The notes below the pieces were generated by a model, which saw only the letters and a program-made list of their open reading frames with translations, searched no databases and was not told the origin of the DNA. A program made the translations under genes and the position numbers. A DNA stretch of 64,000 nt from assembly GCA_002840125.1 (NCBI GenBank), contig PGZF01000002.1, positions 496,001-560,000 on the forward strand. Reading direction: 5' to 3'. Shown here one piece after another: positions 17,234-27,423 of this stretch (within the stretch, counting starts at the first letter, position 1; each line of letters begins with the position of its first letter). The DNA is from Gammaproteobacteria bacterium HGW-Gammaproteobacteria-15. GTDB lineage: Bacteria > Pseudomonadota > Gammaproteobacteria > Enterobacterales > Alteromonadaceae.

Positions 17234-18763
17234 ATGACGGTTATTCGCCAGCAAGACTTTATCGACAGCATCGAAGATGCGCTGCAGTACATCTCTTATT
17301 ATCATCCGCTGGATTTTATCAAAGCGCTGGAAGTGGCCTACCACAAAGAGCAAAACCAGGCGGCAAAAGATGCCATAGCACAAATTTTAATTAACTCGCG
17401 TATGTCGGCAGAAGGCCACCGGCCAATATGTCAGGACACCGGCATTGTGACCTGCTTTGTTAAAATTGGTATGGATGTCAAATGGGATAAAACCGATATG
17501 ACAGTGCAGCAGATGGTGGACGAAGGTACCCGTCGTGCTTACTTAAACCCGGACAATCCGCTGCGTGCCTCTATCGTGGCCGATCCGGCCGGTGGCCGTA
17601 AAAATACCAAAGACAATACGCCCTCTGTAGTGCATATCGATTTAGTGGCTGGCCATCATGTTGAAGTGATGATTGCTGCCAAAGGCGGTGGCTCGGAAAA
17701 CAAAACCAAGATGGCGATGTTGAACCCGTCTGATTCTATTGTCGATTGGGTGCTGGAAACACTGCCGAAAATGGGCGCCGGCTGGTGTCCGCCGGGTATG
17801 TTGGGTATTGGCATTGGCGGTACAGCAGAAAAAGCCGCTGTGTTGGCCAAAGAAGCGCTAATGGAACCGGTAGATATTCAGGAGCTCATTGCTAAAGGTG
17901 CAGAAACCGCCGATGAAAAGCTGCGCCTGGAGCTGTACGAAAAAGTAAACAAACTGGGTATTGGTGCTCAGGGCCTGGGTGGTTTAACCACGGTAGTAGA
18001 TGTCAAAATTAACAGTGTGCCAACCCACGCTGCCAGCTTGCCGGTAGTCATGATCCCTAACTGTGCTGCTACGCGCCATGTGCATTTTCATTTAGACGGT
18101 AGCGGCCCGGCTGATATTCAGCCACCAAAACTGGAAGACTGGCCACAGGTAACCTGGGAGCTGGGTGCCAATGTGCGCCGGGTGAACCTGGATACGGTAA
18201 CGCCGCAAGATGTATTAGAGTGGAAAGCCGGCGAAACGGTGCTGCTAAGCGGCAAAATGCTGACCGGCCGTGATGCGGCGCACAAACGCATTGCCGATAT
18301 GCTGAATAAGGGCGAAGCGTTGCCCGACGGTGTTGATTTTAAAAACCGTTTTATTTACTACGTTGGCCCGGTAGATGCTGTGGGTGATGAAGTAGTAGGC
18401 CCGGCCGGCCCAACTACCGCTACCCGAATGGACAAATTTACCGATATGATGCTGTCGCAAACCGGCTTACTGGGCATGATTGGTAAATCAGAGCGTGGTG
18501 ATAAAACCGTGGCCAGCATTAAGCAGCACAAAGCAGTGTACTTAATGGCGGTAGGCGGCGCGGCTTATCTGGTGTCTAAAGCGATTAAAAAATCCCGCGT
18601 GGTGGCCTTTGCCGATTTAGGCATGGAAGCTATTTACGAGTTTGACGTACAGGATATGCCGGTAACGGTAGCGGTAGACTCCAACGGCAACAACGTGCAC
18701 CAGCAAGGCCCTGCCATCTGGAAAGTGAATATTGAAAATATGGATACAGCGCTTAAGGCCTGA
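17234..18763 (+). CDS. fumA: Fumarate hydratase, class I (4Fe-4S)
   Basis: TCA-cycle enzyme interconverting fumarate and malate. At 509 residues it is a one-chain class I fumarase with fused alpha and beta parts. HRPICQDTGIVTCFVKIG carries a cluster cysteine, MIAAKGGGSENKTKMAML is the alpha-domain signature, and PNCAATRHVHFHLDGSGPADI and SGKMLTGRDAAHKRI mark the beta part. Oxygen-sensitive in known members. Whether it corresponds to FumA or FumB cannot be decided from sequence alone. Starts 103 bp from the preferred pabB start, divergently. Confidence 0.95.
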   Translation: MTVIRQQDFIDSIEDALQYISYYHPLDFIKALEVAYHKEQNQAAKDAIAQILINSRMSAEGHRPICQDTGIVTCFVKIGMDVKWDKTDMTVQQMVDEGTRRAYLNPDNPLRASIVADPAGGRKNTKDNTPSVVHIDLVAGHHVEVMIAAKGGGSENKTKMAMLNPSDSIVDWVLETLPKMGAGWCPPGMLGIGIGGTAEKAAVLAKEALMEPVDIQELIAKGAETADEKLRLELYEKVNKLGIGAQGLGGLTTVVDVKINSVPTHAASLPVVMIPNCAATRHVHFHLDGSGPADIQPPKLEDWPQVTWELGANVRRVNLDTVTPQDVLEWKAGETVLLSGKMLTGRDAAHKRIADMLNKGEALPDGVDFKNRFIYYVGPVDAVGDEVVGPAGPTTATRMDKFTDMMLSQTGLLGMIGKSERGDKTVASIKQHKAVYLMAVGGAAYLVSKAIKKSRVVAFADLGMEAIYEFDVQDMPVTVAVDSNGNNVHQQGPAIWKVNIENMDTALKA

Positions 18764-18770
18764 TCCGATA

Positions 18771-18804
18771 AAAGGCCGCAGCACTAAACTGTGGCCTTTT
18801 TTTT
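18771..18804 (+). terminator. Rho-independent terminator after fumarase
   Basis: Hairpin AAAGGCCGCAG ... CTGTGGCCTTT followed directly by a run of T (18797-18804), starting eight bases after the fumarase stop. Confidence 0.85.
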
Positions 18805-18894
18805 GCCACTGACACGGTGATAATAGCAAGGCTGTCGATAACTACATTTGCGATAACTGGATTTGCAATAACAAAAATAATCAGGGGACCCATA

Positions 18895-20916
18895 ATGAAA
18901 AAAACTTTAGTTGCGCTGTCAGTATTATTAAGCGGTGCCGTGATGGCCAAAGCGCCACTGACGGTAGAACATTTAAATCAGTTTAATAAGCTGCACGATG
19001 TGGTGTTGTCGCCCGATGGCCGCTTTTTAGTTTACGGCCAAACCAACGGCGGTTTTAGCCCGGCAGATACGTCCAGCGATTTATATTTGATGGATTTATC
19101 TAACCTGAATAAAGTTACCCGCATAACCCAAAGTGCCGGCCGTGAAAGCCAGCTGCAGTGGGCCAATGATGGCCAGAGTATTTATTTTATTGCCAACCGC
19201 AGTGGCACTAATCAGGTATGGCAGTTGCCGTTATATGGCGGTGAGGCGTTGCAAATTACCGATTTACCGCTGCCGGTAGAGGGTTTTAAAGTCTCTGCAA
19301 ATAACAAACAACTGGCGCTGGCGCTGTCGGTAAAGCCAGGTTGCCAGAACCTGCAATGTACGCTGGATGCTAAAGCGGCTGATGCGGCGAAAAAAGATAC
19401 GGCTATGGCGTACGATCAGTTAATGGTGCGCCACTGGGACAGCTGGTTAACACCTTACCGCAGCCATTTACATATTGCAGAGCTTGGCAAGGGTACAGTA
19501 AAGAATGCTGTTAACCTGATGAGTGAGTGGAATACCGATATCGCAGGTATCAACGAAGTTGCTTTTACGCCGGATAACGAAAGCCTGGTATTTAGCGCCA
19601 AAATCCCGGCTGAAGATCAGGCCTGGCATACCAATTACGATATTTTTAAAGTGCCGGTAAGTGGCGGTGAAAAGCAAAATATGACAGAGGCAAACCCGGC
19701 CTGGGATGCGCAGCCATCATTCTCTGCTGACGGCCGTTTTATGGCCTACAAAGCCATGAGTAAGCCACAGGCTGAAGCGGATAAATTCAGTTTGATACTG
19801 CTGGATATGGTAACAGGGCAGCGCAACGAGCTGGCACCGGAGTTTGACCGCTCAATCAGTGATTATAAGTTCGGCCCGGATAACCGCACTGTTTATGTCA
19901 CCACCCAGGACGTGGGCCAGTACAGTATTTATGCTATTAACACCAGTTTTGGCGATGTGCGAAAAGTGCATGGTAATGGTACTGCCGGAGCATTGAACGT
20001 AGCCAGTGACAAAATTGTATTTACTAACCACAAACTGGATATGCCACCTGAGGTATTTCAGTTAAGCACAGATGGGGGCAGCTTAACGCAGCTGACCGAT
20101 ATCAATGCCAATTGGCGCAAAGAAGTACAATTTGGCGACTATGAGCAATTTAGCTTTAAAGGCGCTAACGATGCTACGGTATACGGCTATCTGGTAAAAC
20201 CGTGGAATTTTGATGCGAAGAAAAAATACCCGATGGCGTTTTTAGTACATGGCGGGCCGCAGGGCAGCTTTGGCAATATGTTTAACGAGCGCTGGAACGC
20301 GCAAATGTATGCAGCCAAAGGCTATGCGGTGGTGATGGTCGACTTTCATGGCTCTACCGGCTATGGTCAGGCTTTTACCGACGCTATCAGCCGTGATTGG
20401 GGCGGTAAGCCGCTGGAAGATCTGAAAAAAGGTTTTGACTATATAGTACAGGCACAACCGTGGATTGACGGCAACCGCGCTTGTGCACTGGGCGCATCTT
20501 ACGGCGGCTATATGATGAACTGGATTGCCGGTAACTGGCCAACCGGTTTTAAATGCCTGGTAAACCACGCTGGTTTGTATGATATGCCAAGCTTTTACGG
20601 CAGCACCGAAGAGTTGTGGTTCCCGGAGTTTGATTTAGGCGGACCGGTTTGGCAGCCAGAGTCGGATTACCAAAAGTTTAACCCGGCGGCTCTGGCCGAT
20701 AAGTGGCAAACACCAATGCTGGTTATTCATGGCTTAAAAGATTACCGCGTGCCTTATGCCCAGGGCCTGGGTGCTTTTACCAATCTGCAACGTAAGGGAA
20801 TAGATTCACGTTTGGTGATCTTTCCGGATGAAAATCACTGGATCTTAAATAAAGATAACCGTGTGCGCTGGTATAACGAAGTATTCCAGTGGCTGGATAA
20901 ATACACTAAAGGTTAA
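18895..20916 (+). CDS. Exported S9-family (prolyl oligopeptidase-like) peptidase
   Basis: 673-residue periplasmic or secreted serine peptidase. The signal peptide covers about 1-19 (cut near VMA-KA). A beta-propeller (about 20-400, with repeated LSPDGRF/FTPDNESL blades) caps an alpha/beta-hydrolase domain (about 410-673). The catalytic triad is Ser535 in GASYGGYM, Asp616 in GLKDYRVPY and His648 in DENHW. This layout fits acylaminoacyl peptidase/dipeptidyl peptidase IV-like members that trim short peptides. The ATG at 18895 has AGGGGA upstream. Confidence 0.9.
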   Translation: MKKTLVALSVLLSGAVMAKAPLTVEHLNQFNKLHDVVLSPDGRFLVYGQTNGGFSPADTSSDLYLMDLSNLNKVTRITQSAGRESQLQWANDGQSIYFIANRSGTNQVWQLPLYGGEALQITDLPLPVEGFKVSANNKQLALALSVKPGCQNLQCTLDAKAADAAKKDTAMAYDQLMVRHWDSWLTPYRSHLHIAELGKGTVKNAVNLMSEWNTDIAGINEVAFTPDNESLVFSAKIPAEDQAWHTNYDIFKVPVSGGEKQNMTEANPAWDAQPSFSADGRFMAYKAMSKPQAEADKFSLILLDMVTGQRNELAPEFDRSISDYKFGPDNRTVYVTTQDVGQYSIYAINTSFGDVRKVHGNGTAGALNVASDKIVFTNHKLDMPPEVFQLSTDGGSLTQLTDINANWRKEVQFGDYEQFSFKGANDATVYGYLVKPWNFDAKKKYPMAFLVHGGPQGSFGNMFNERWNAQMYAAKGYAVVMVDFHGSTGYGQAFTDAISRDWGGKPLEDLKKGFDYIVQAQPWIDGNRACALGASYGGYMMNWIAGNWPTGFKCLVNHAGLYDMPSFYGSTEELWFPEFDLGGPVWQPESDYQKFNPAALADKWQTPMLVIHGLKDYRVPYAQGLGAFTNLQRKGIDSRLVIFPDENHWILNKDNRVRWYNEVFQWLDKYTKG

Positions 20917-20997
20917 TTTATTCAGCTTTTGCGACAGTAGTATTTACCTACGGTATGCAAATATTACCCGTGCTATATAGTCACCGGGCGCAGATTA

Positions 20998-21059
20998 GCC
21001 GTGGTAATAAACAGTAATATTGCTCAATATCAGCAATATAAGTGTTTATTTACCACGGC
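20998..21059. repeat. Long imperfect palindrome (62-nt stem-loop)
   Basis: Outer arms GCCGTGGTAATAAACA and TGTTTATTTACCACGGC pair over 16 bp with one bulged base. After a 3x3 mismatch, inner arms ATATTGCT and AGCAATAT pair around a 7-base loop. It lies between the S9 peptidase and the EF-hand gene. No T-run follows, so a simple terminator is doubtful; a cruciform protein-binding site or RNA element is possible. Confidence 0.6.
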
Positions 21060-21145
21060 GAAAATGTGTTGGTACAACAGTTGCGTAATGAATACCAGCT
21101 GCACTTTTGCAGCACAGTTTATTTAACAACTGAAGGAGATTTGAC

Positions 21146-21523
21146 ATGAAAAAACATATCAATTCTGCACTGGTATTAGCATTATCACTGCTGTCTGCGT
21201 CGGCATTGGCTGCCAACAGCAAGTTTAATGAAATTGATCAGGACAATAATGGTTCAATTTCTAAAACAGAGTTTGAACGGCACATCGGTGATCGTTTTTT
21301 CGGCAAGATGGACCGCAACAGCGACGGCATGATTGACGAAAGCGAATTCAGTGGCACCCGTTTTGGTAGCAAGTTGTCTGAACTCGACCGCGATGGCGAC
21401 AGCCGCTTAACTCAGGCTGAGTTGTACAATGGCTTGTTTGAGAAATTCGACACCAACCGCGATATGGTACTGGACAAAGATGAATGGAAAAAAGTCCAGA
21501 GTGCCGGCATCGTGTCGAAATAA
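21146..21523 (+). CDS. Exported EF-hand calcium-binding protein
   Basis: 125-residue periplasmic protein: signal peptide 1-22 (cut near ALA-AN), then four EF-hand loops with good DxDxDG-type spacing (DQDNNGSISKTE, DRNSDGMIDESE, DRDGDSRLTQAE, DTNRDMVLDKDE). The fourth has Met in place of the usual glycine, so it may bind calcium poorly. Probably a calcium sensor or buffer; the partner is unknown. AAGGAGA ribosome site, and a clear terminator follows. Confidence 0.85.
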   Translation: MKKHINSALVLALSLLSASALAANSKFNEIDQDNNGSISKTEFERHIGDRFFGKMDRNSDGMIDESEFSGTRFGSKLSELDRDGDSRLTQAELYNGLFEKFDTNRDMVLDKDEWKKVQSAGIVSK

Positions 21524-21533
21524 CATTGTAACA

Positions 21534-21565
21534 CGCCTGAGAGGGCTTGCTTCTCAGGCGTTTTT
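21534..21565 (+). terminator. Rho-independent terminator after EF-hand gene
   Basis: CGCCTGAGA ... TCTCAGGCG with a short loop followed by TTTTT, ten bases after the stop. Confidence 0.85.
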
Positions 21566-21661
21566 ACTATTTTGCTTCCCTTCCACGTTAAGCCTTGCTT
21601 ATTATGCTGCTATGTAAAGCCGCTGTAGTAAATGTACTGACAGCAGATAGCAAGGACAGTT

Positions 21662-22018
21662 ATGAATTTTCAACAATGCCGTGATCATTGCCTGATGCAA
21701 CTGCAAAGCATTGAAGACTTCCCGTTTGGCCCCGATACTTATGTGTATAAAGTGGTAGGTAAAATTTTTGCAATCTTAGCTGAGCAGCAAGGTGTCGCGC
21801 GGGTAAATTTGAAATGTGATCCGGCAGAAGCTTTGATGCTGCGGGATATATTTCCGGCTATTACGCCCGGCTACCATATGAATAAGCAGCATTGGAACAC
21901 CGTGCTGCTTGATGGCAGTGTGCCGGAAAATGAGCTAAAACGGCAGATTGAAAACTCGTATCAGTTGGTGATTAAAAGCCTGCCAAAAGCAAAAAGGCCG
22001 ATGTTAAACTTGAACTAA
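21662..22018 (+). CDS. MmcQ/YjbR family protein
   Basis: 118-residue cytoplasmic protein of the MmcQ/YjbR (double-wing DNA-binding fold) family. Recognised by FPFGPDTYVYKVVGKIFAIL, the VNLKCDPAEALMLRD strand-helix, and GYHMNKQHWNTVLLDGSVP. Structures of relatives suggest nucleic-acid binding, but no firm function is known. ATG with AGGACAG upstream; single-gene unit. Confidence 0.85.
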   Translation: MNFQQCRDHCLMQLQSIEDFPFGPDTYVYKVVGKIFAILAEQQGVARVNLKCDPAEALMLRDIFPAITPGYHMNKQHWNTVLLDGSVPENELKRQIENSYQLVIKSLPKAKRPMLNLN

Positions 22019-22047
22019 ATAACTTACAACGTTGGCATTACCCCACC

Positions 22048-22076
22048 TTGACAAGGTTACATTCCGGTACCAATAT
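22048..22076 (+). promoter_or_regulatory. Promoter of vapBC
   Basis: TTGACA at 22048-22053, a 17-bp spacer and CAATAT at 22071-22076, ahead of an AT-rich stretch with repeated ACAT/TGTA half-sites (22076-22098) that may be the VapBC operator. Confidence 0.55.
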
Positions 22077-22108
22077 ACATACATGGCCGTGTGTACATTG
22101 AGGTGACT

Positions 22109-22360
22109 ATGTCTGCTGTAAGTCGTGTGTTTATGAATGGTAACAGTCAAGCCGTACGGATCCCGCAGGAATTCCGCTTGGATACTAATACTGTCGAAAT
22201 AAGTCGTAATGAACAGGGTGATTTGGTGATCCATCCTTTACCACCAAAACGTGGTGAAGCTTTGATGGCTGCACTGGACGGGTTCGCCCCGGACTTTGTT
22301 GCAGAACTTGAGGCAGAATATCGTGCTCAGCCATTGATGCAAGATAGGGAGGAGTTGTGA
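22109..22360 (+). CDS. vapB: VapB-family antitoxin (AbrB fold)
   Basis: 83-residue antitoxin. The N-terminal swapped-hairpin AbrB domain reads SRVFMNGNSQAVRIPQEFRL, the standard VapB/MazE signature, and the C-terminal part would occupy the toxin active site. The ATG at 22109 has GAGGTGA upstream, better than the GTG at 22091. It overlaps vapC by four bases (GTGA). Confidence 0.9.
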   Translation: MSAVSRVFMNGNSQAVRIPQEFRLDTNTVEISRNEQGDLVIHPLPPKRGEALMAALDGFAPDFVAELEAEYRAQPLMQDREEL

Positions 22361-22761
22361 TCTATCTGCTTGATACCAACATTCTTATCTATCTGCTAAA
22401 AAATAACCCGCCTTCAGTTGCTGCACATATCGACACCTTGCCCGCAGAGGCACAATTAAGAATGTCATTTTTTACCTATGCTGAACTACTAAAAGGTGCA
22501 CAGAACAGTAGCAAAACTGCTGAAGTTATGCGTAAGCTGGCAGTGCTTACCCGGCAAATTCCGGTGTTGTATCAATCTTCTGCTTCACTTTGCCTACATT
22601 ACGCAGAGCAATTTAATCGTTTAAAATTTGCTGGCACCCCTATAGGGGCGAATGATTTGTGGATCGCCAGCCATGCGCTGGCTGAAAATGCCATATTAGT
22701 GACGAACAATACACGGGAGTTCAATCGCGTTATAGGATTGAAATGTGAAAACTGGGTGTAA
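22357..22761 (+). CDS. vapC: VapC-family toxin (PIN ribonuclease)
   Basis: 134-residue PIN-domain endoribonuclease. Acidic metal-binding residues are in place: Asp6 in YLLDTNILIY, Glu43 in YAELLKG, Asp100 in GANDLWIA, with the NNTREF motif at 116-121. VapC toxins cut tRNAs or rRNA in known cases; the target here is not predictable. Starts at GTG overlapping vapB. The gene looks intact, unlike the parE gene 7 kb upstream. Confidence 0.9.
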   Translation: MIYLLDTNILIYLLKNNPPSVAAHIDTLPAEAQLRMSFFTYAELLKGAQNSSKTAEVMRKLAVLTRQIPVLYQSSASLCLHYAEQFNRLKFAGTPIGANDLWIASHALAENAILVTNNTREFNRVIGLKCENWV

Positions 22762-22841
22762 ATATAATGATGCAATTTTTGAACTTTACTTTTAGCGACG
22801 AGCCTTATCACAGAGTCTGAATGTGTTGCCCGGAGTGCTAA

Positions 22842-23468
22842 ATGCCAGTTTTTTTTGTGTTACCCCATCACTTAAAATTAACCTTACTATTGGTGCTGTG
22901 GTTATTGCCACAGCACAGTATTGCAGAAGTGTTTAGCGATAAACTGGTCGAGGCTGCGCTAAAACGCACTGAGCAACAGGTGCGGTACGACGGCCGTTAT
23001 ATGCGTATTGCTTACCCTAATGGTGACGTACCGGCTGATATCGGGGTTTGTACAGATGTAGTGATCCGCAGTTACCGCGCGCTGGGTATTGATTTACAGC
23101 AATTGGTGCACGAGGATATGCGCGATAATTTTGCATTATATCCATCGAAACGGATTTGGGGTTTAACCAGGCCTGACAGTAATATTGATCATCGGCGCGT
23201 ACCTAATTTACAAACATTTTTTAGTCGCCATGGCAAGAGTTTAGCGGTTAGTCAGCAGGGCAGTAATTATCAGCCAGGTGATCTGGTTACCTGGATGTTG
23301 CCGGGTAATTTGCCGCACATAGGTATAGTGGTCAATAAAAGCTCGGCTGACGGCCTGCGGCCGTTAATTGTGCATAATATCGGCGCCGGGCCGGTATTGG
23401 CTGATATGCTGTTTGATTACAACATTACCGGCCATTACCGCTTTACGCCTGGTACAGGTTCTCAGTAG
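22842..23468 (+). CDS. Exported DUF1287 protein (NlpC/P60-like)
   Basis: 208-residue protein with a signal peptide (about 1-28, cut near SIA-EV). The DUF1287 domain shows the cysteine-peptidase order: Cys in DIGVCTDVVIRSYR, then His in LPHIGIVVN, then a polar residue in IVHNIGAGP. The family is of unknown function; the fold suggests hydrolysis of peptide or amide bonds in the periplasm. Convergent with the DsbA-family gene 4 bp away. Confidence 0.8.
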   Translation: MPVFFVLPHHLKLTLLLVLWLLPQHSIAEVFSDKLVEAALKRTEQQVRYDGRYMRIAYPNGDVPADIGVCTDVVIRSYRALGIDLQQLVHEDMRDNFALYPSKRIWGLTRPDSNIDHRRVPNLQTFFSRHGKSLAVSQQGSNYQPGDLVTWMLPGNLPHIGIVVNKSSADGLRPLIVHNIGAGPVLADMLFDYNITGHYRFTPGTGSQ

Positions 23469-23472
23469 CCGC

Positions 23473-24117
23473 TTAAGCCATTTCAGCGGCAATTTGCTGC
23501 AGGCTGGCAGCCAGTTGGGCGGGTTCCTGCGCGCCGGAGATAAGATAGCGGTTATTGATAATAAAGGCCGGTACCGATGAAATACCGGCTTGCTGATATT
23601 GAGCAATGTCTTCAGTTACACTGTCGGCATAGTCATCACTTGCCAAAATACGCTCTGCCTGAGTTTTATCCAGCCCGGCTTGTTCGGCGCAGTTAGCTAA
23701 CACGGCCGCGTCAGATATATTTTTTGCTTCACCCAAATAGGCGTCAAACAACGCCAGCTTCATCGCGGTGGCTTTGTTCTGTGTGGCTGCCCATTTCACC
23801 AGCCGGTGGCCATCAAAAGTATTACAGGTATAACGCTGTTGCATTTTGCTGAAATTAAGCCCCAAATCAGCGGCAATTTGCATCATATTGGCCTGAGTGG
23901 CGCGCATTTCATCTTCGCTACGGCCATATTTTCGGCTAAGCGCCGGTAAAATAGGCTCCTGGGCTGCGTTTTTATCCGGGTTTAGTTCAAACGCATGCCA
24001 CTCCAGCTCAATTTGCAGCTGCGGCAGGGTTGCCATGGCCTGCTGCAGCCGGGCATAACCGATAGCACACCAGGGGCAGGCAATATCTGATACCAAGTCA
24101 ATTTTCAGTGTTGTCAT
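23473..24117 (-). CDS. DsbA-family oxidoreductase, FrnE type
   Basis: 214-residue cytoplasmic thioredoxin-fold protein of the FrnE/2-hydroxychromene-2-carboxylate isomerase group. The active site is CPWC in SDIACPWCAIGYARL (Cys14 and Cys17), the helical insert is typical (WHAFELNPD), and the cis-proline loop reads ISSVPAFIIN. Relatives act as disulfide isomerases or oxidative-stress proteins. Its start overlaps the stop of the upstream dsbA-like gene by four bases. Confidence 0.85.
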   Translation of the reverse strand: MTTLKIDLVSDIACPWCAIGYARLQQAMATLPQLQIELEWHAFELNPDKNAAQEPILPALSRKYGRSEDEMRATQANMMQIAADLGLNFSKMQQRYTCNTFDGHRLVKWAATQNKATAMKLALFDAYLGEAKNISDAAVLANCAEQAGLDKTQAERILASDDYADSVTEDIAQYQQAGISSVPAFIINNRYLISGAQEPAQLAASLQQIAAEMA

Positions 24118-24737
24118 TCTGCTGTAACCTCGGATGTTAAAGTGAGTAAGTAATTCACCAGCGCATTAAACTGCTGTTGTGATGATACCGCGCTGATATT
24201 TACCAGATACTTGTCGTTGATAATAAAACTGGGCACTGAACGCACTGCGGCTTGCTCAATCGCCTGATCAAAATCGGCCACCATAGCACTAACCGGCATA
24301 CTCTCGAAATTAGCATCAAACTGCCTGGCAGTTACGCCCGCTTTACTAAACAGGGCTTTAAGGGCTGCTCTGTCTGCTGGGGGCTGGCGCTGCTGATGAA
24401 TTTGCGTAAACAGCAGAGGGGTAAATTGTTCTTCAACATTAAGCGATACCGCCATGGCATGGGCGCGTTGTACTGTTGGTGCCATTTTTCCGCCATGAAA
24501 AGAGACAGGTATTTTTTGTACACTGATCCCTTCGGGTAAAGCTTGTTTCAGTTCAGCGACTATAGGCTCAAAGTTATAGCAAAACGGACAGTAGTAAGAA
24601 AAAAACTCCACTACCTTGGTATTGGCACTTTGCGCGGTATTAAGCACCTGATAGTGCTCGCCTTCATTAAATTTGTCATTGGCATTAGCAAAGCCGGCAC
24701 CTAGCAATAGGGTAAAAGCAAGAAATAGTTGTTTCAT
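24114..24737 (-). CDS. dsbA: Periplasmic thiol:disulfide interchange protein DsbA
   Basis: 207-residue DsbA of normal length. The signal peptide is about 1-19 (cut near ANA-ND), followed by a thioredoxin fold with helical insert. The active site reads C-P-F-C at about 50-53 rather than the common CPHC; the cis-proline loop is RSVPSFII. Introduces disulfides into exported proteins and is normally reoxidised by DsbB. Phe in place of His should make the protein less oxidising, judging by studies on DsbA/thioredoxin dipeptide variants. The ATG at 24737 is preferred over a GTG one codon upstream. Confidence 0.85.
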   Translation of the reverse strand: MKQLFLAFTLLLGAGFANANDKFNEGEHYQVLNTAQSANTKVVEFFSYYCPFCYNFEPIVAELKQALPEGISVQKIPVSFHGGKMAPTVQRAHAMAVSLNVEEQFTPLLFTQIHQQRQPPADRAALKALFSKAGVTARQFDANFESMPVSAMVADFDQAIEQAAVRSVPSFIINDKYLVNISAVSSQQQFNALVNYLLTLTSEVTAE

Positions 24738-24819
24738 CACGTATCCAAAACAGTAAATAATACTAAAACGCTATCACAGCACAGGCTGACAACCAAGCCG
24801 GGCTGCTACAAATGCGCAG

Positions 24820-25689
24820 TTAATTAAGCTTAGCGGCAAGATAATCTACCAACACCCGCACCTTGGCAGATAAATGCCGGTTTTGCGGGTATATCGCCCA
24901 GATACCATCATCAGGCTGGCGCAGCTCGTTTAGCACGGCCACCAACTCACCGATTTGCAATTTTTTGCTGACGTAATAATCCGGTAGCTGCACCAGCCCG
25001 AGGCCTTTAAGGGCGGCATCCATTAGTGCTACACCACTATTACAGACAATACGGCCCTGCGGTTTAAACTGCACTAATTTCCCCAGTTGCATAAAACGCC
25101 ACTGTGCCACTGTACCGGTTAAACACTGGTGCTGCGTAAGATCAGTCAGGTTTTGTGGCGTACCGTGCTTAACTAAATAAGCCGGGGAAGCTACCACATA
25201 CTGCGTACGGCTTGCCAGTTTACGGGCTATAAGGCTCGAGCTTTCCAGCGTGCCTAACCTGATAGCTAAATCAAAGCCGCCCTGAACTAAATCCAGCTTG
25301 TTATTAGTGAGCTGCAAATCCAGTTCGGTGTCGGGGTATTGTTGCATAAAGTCATGTAGTAACGGCGCTATACGGGTTTCGCCGTAAAACACCGGCGCGG
25401 TCAGTTTAATCTGGCCGCGTGGCGTAGCTTTTAAGTTAGCTAAAGTGCGGTTAGCTTCTTCTAAACTGGCCACCAGATGCCGGCAGTGCTGTAAATACAA
25501 TAAGCCTTCTTCGGTTAAGCTGACGCTGCGTGTACTGCGATACAGCAGTTTTATCGCCAGCATGGCTTCAAGTTCTGCAATATTGCGGCTTACCTGGGCT
25601 ACCGAAATGCCCAGTTGTTTTGCGGCCTTGGTAAAGCTTTGCAGCTCTGCTACCGCTACAAATTCGCTGATGCCAATCCAATGTTTCAC
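24820..25689 (-). CDS. LysR-family regulator (likely of frmA)
   Basis: 289-residue LysR regulator: winged HTH at 1-60 (VAVAELQSFTKAAKQLGISVAQVSRNIAELEAML), linker helix, and a substrate-binding domain to the end. The GTG at 25689 is chosen because AGAAGG stands five bases upstream and the resulting KHWIGISEFV opening matches the common N-terminus of this subgroup; an ATG at 25707 is the alternative. It is divergent from frmA, a position that often means control of formaldehyde detoxification in related marine bacteria (inference). Confidence 0.85.
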   Translation of the reverse strand: MKHWIGISEFVAVAELQSFTKAAKQLGISVAQVSRNIAELEAMLAIKLLYRSTRSVSLTEEGLLYLQHCRHLVASLEEANRTLANLKATPRGQIKLTAPVFYGETRIAPLLHDFMQQYPDTELDLQLTNNKLDLVQGGFDLAIRLGTLESSSLIARKLASRTQYVVASPAYLVKHGTPQNLTDLTQHQCLTGTVAQWRFMQLGKLVQFKPQGRIVCNSGVALMDAALKGLGLVQLPDYYVSKKLQIGELVAVLNELRQPDDGIWAIYPQNRHLSAKVRVLVDYLAAKLN

Positions 25690-27159
<1,470 letters not shown>

Positions 27160-27197
27160 TAGAATCGGCGAAAGAGGTTGGAATCCCGATGGCGCAG

Positions 27198-27315
27198 CCA
27201 CAGAGTGTCTGAGCCCTGCCGTAGCTGGCGACAAATTCGTCTGGAACGAATTTGAACACCTTCAGCTGGCCTCTGGTGTCGGGCAGGATAGCCCGACATA
27301 GTTGCTGTGGCGAGC
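27198..27315 (-). repeat. MITE-like palindromic repeat, copy 2 (inverted)
   Basis: Reverse-complement copy of the element at 25753-25871, differing at only a handful of positions by eye (for example GCCTGCGG against GCTACGG). One terminal repeat (CTGTGGCGA, 27305-27313) is intact; the other has diverged. Sits between frmA and fghA. Confidence 0.85.
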
Positions 27316-27364
27316 ACAGCGGGAATTGCAACCGGCAGTTTTGCTCAGTTAATAAAGTGACACA

Positions 27365-27390
27365 CTGTGGCGACCAGAACGGGGTTCTAA
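27365..27390 (+). repeat. Partial repeat tail (direct copy)
   Basis: 26 bp that match the tail of copy 1 (25866-25891) in direct orientation with one mismatch, from CTGTGGCGACC to GGGGTTCTAA. Suggests a second, mostly deleted copy or a nested insertion next to copy 2. Confidence 0.7.
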
Positions 27391-27423
27391 TACTCTCTGG
27401 TCGTTAGTGGAAGGAAACCTACT

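Noticed and set aside
17131-17292. Extended N-terminus of PabB overlapping the fumarase start.
   Set aside because: It would place the pabB start codon inside the fumarase gene and leave no room for promoters; the shorter form fits E. coli PabB length. Some uncertainty remains.
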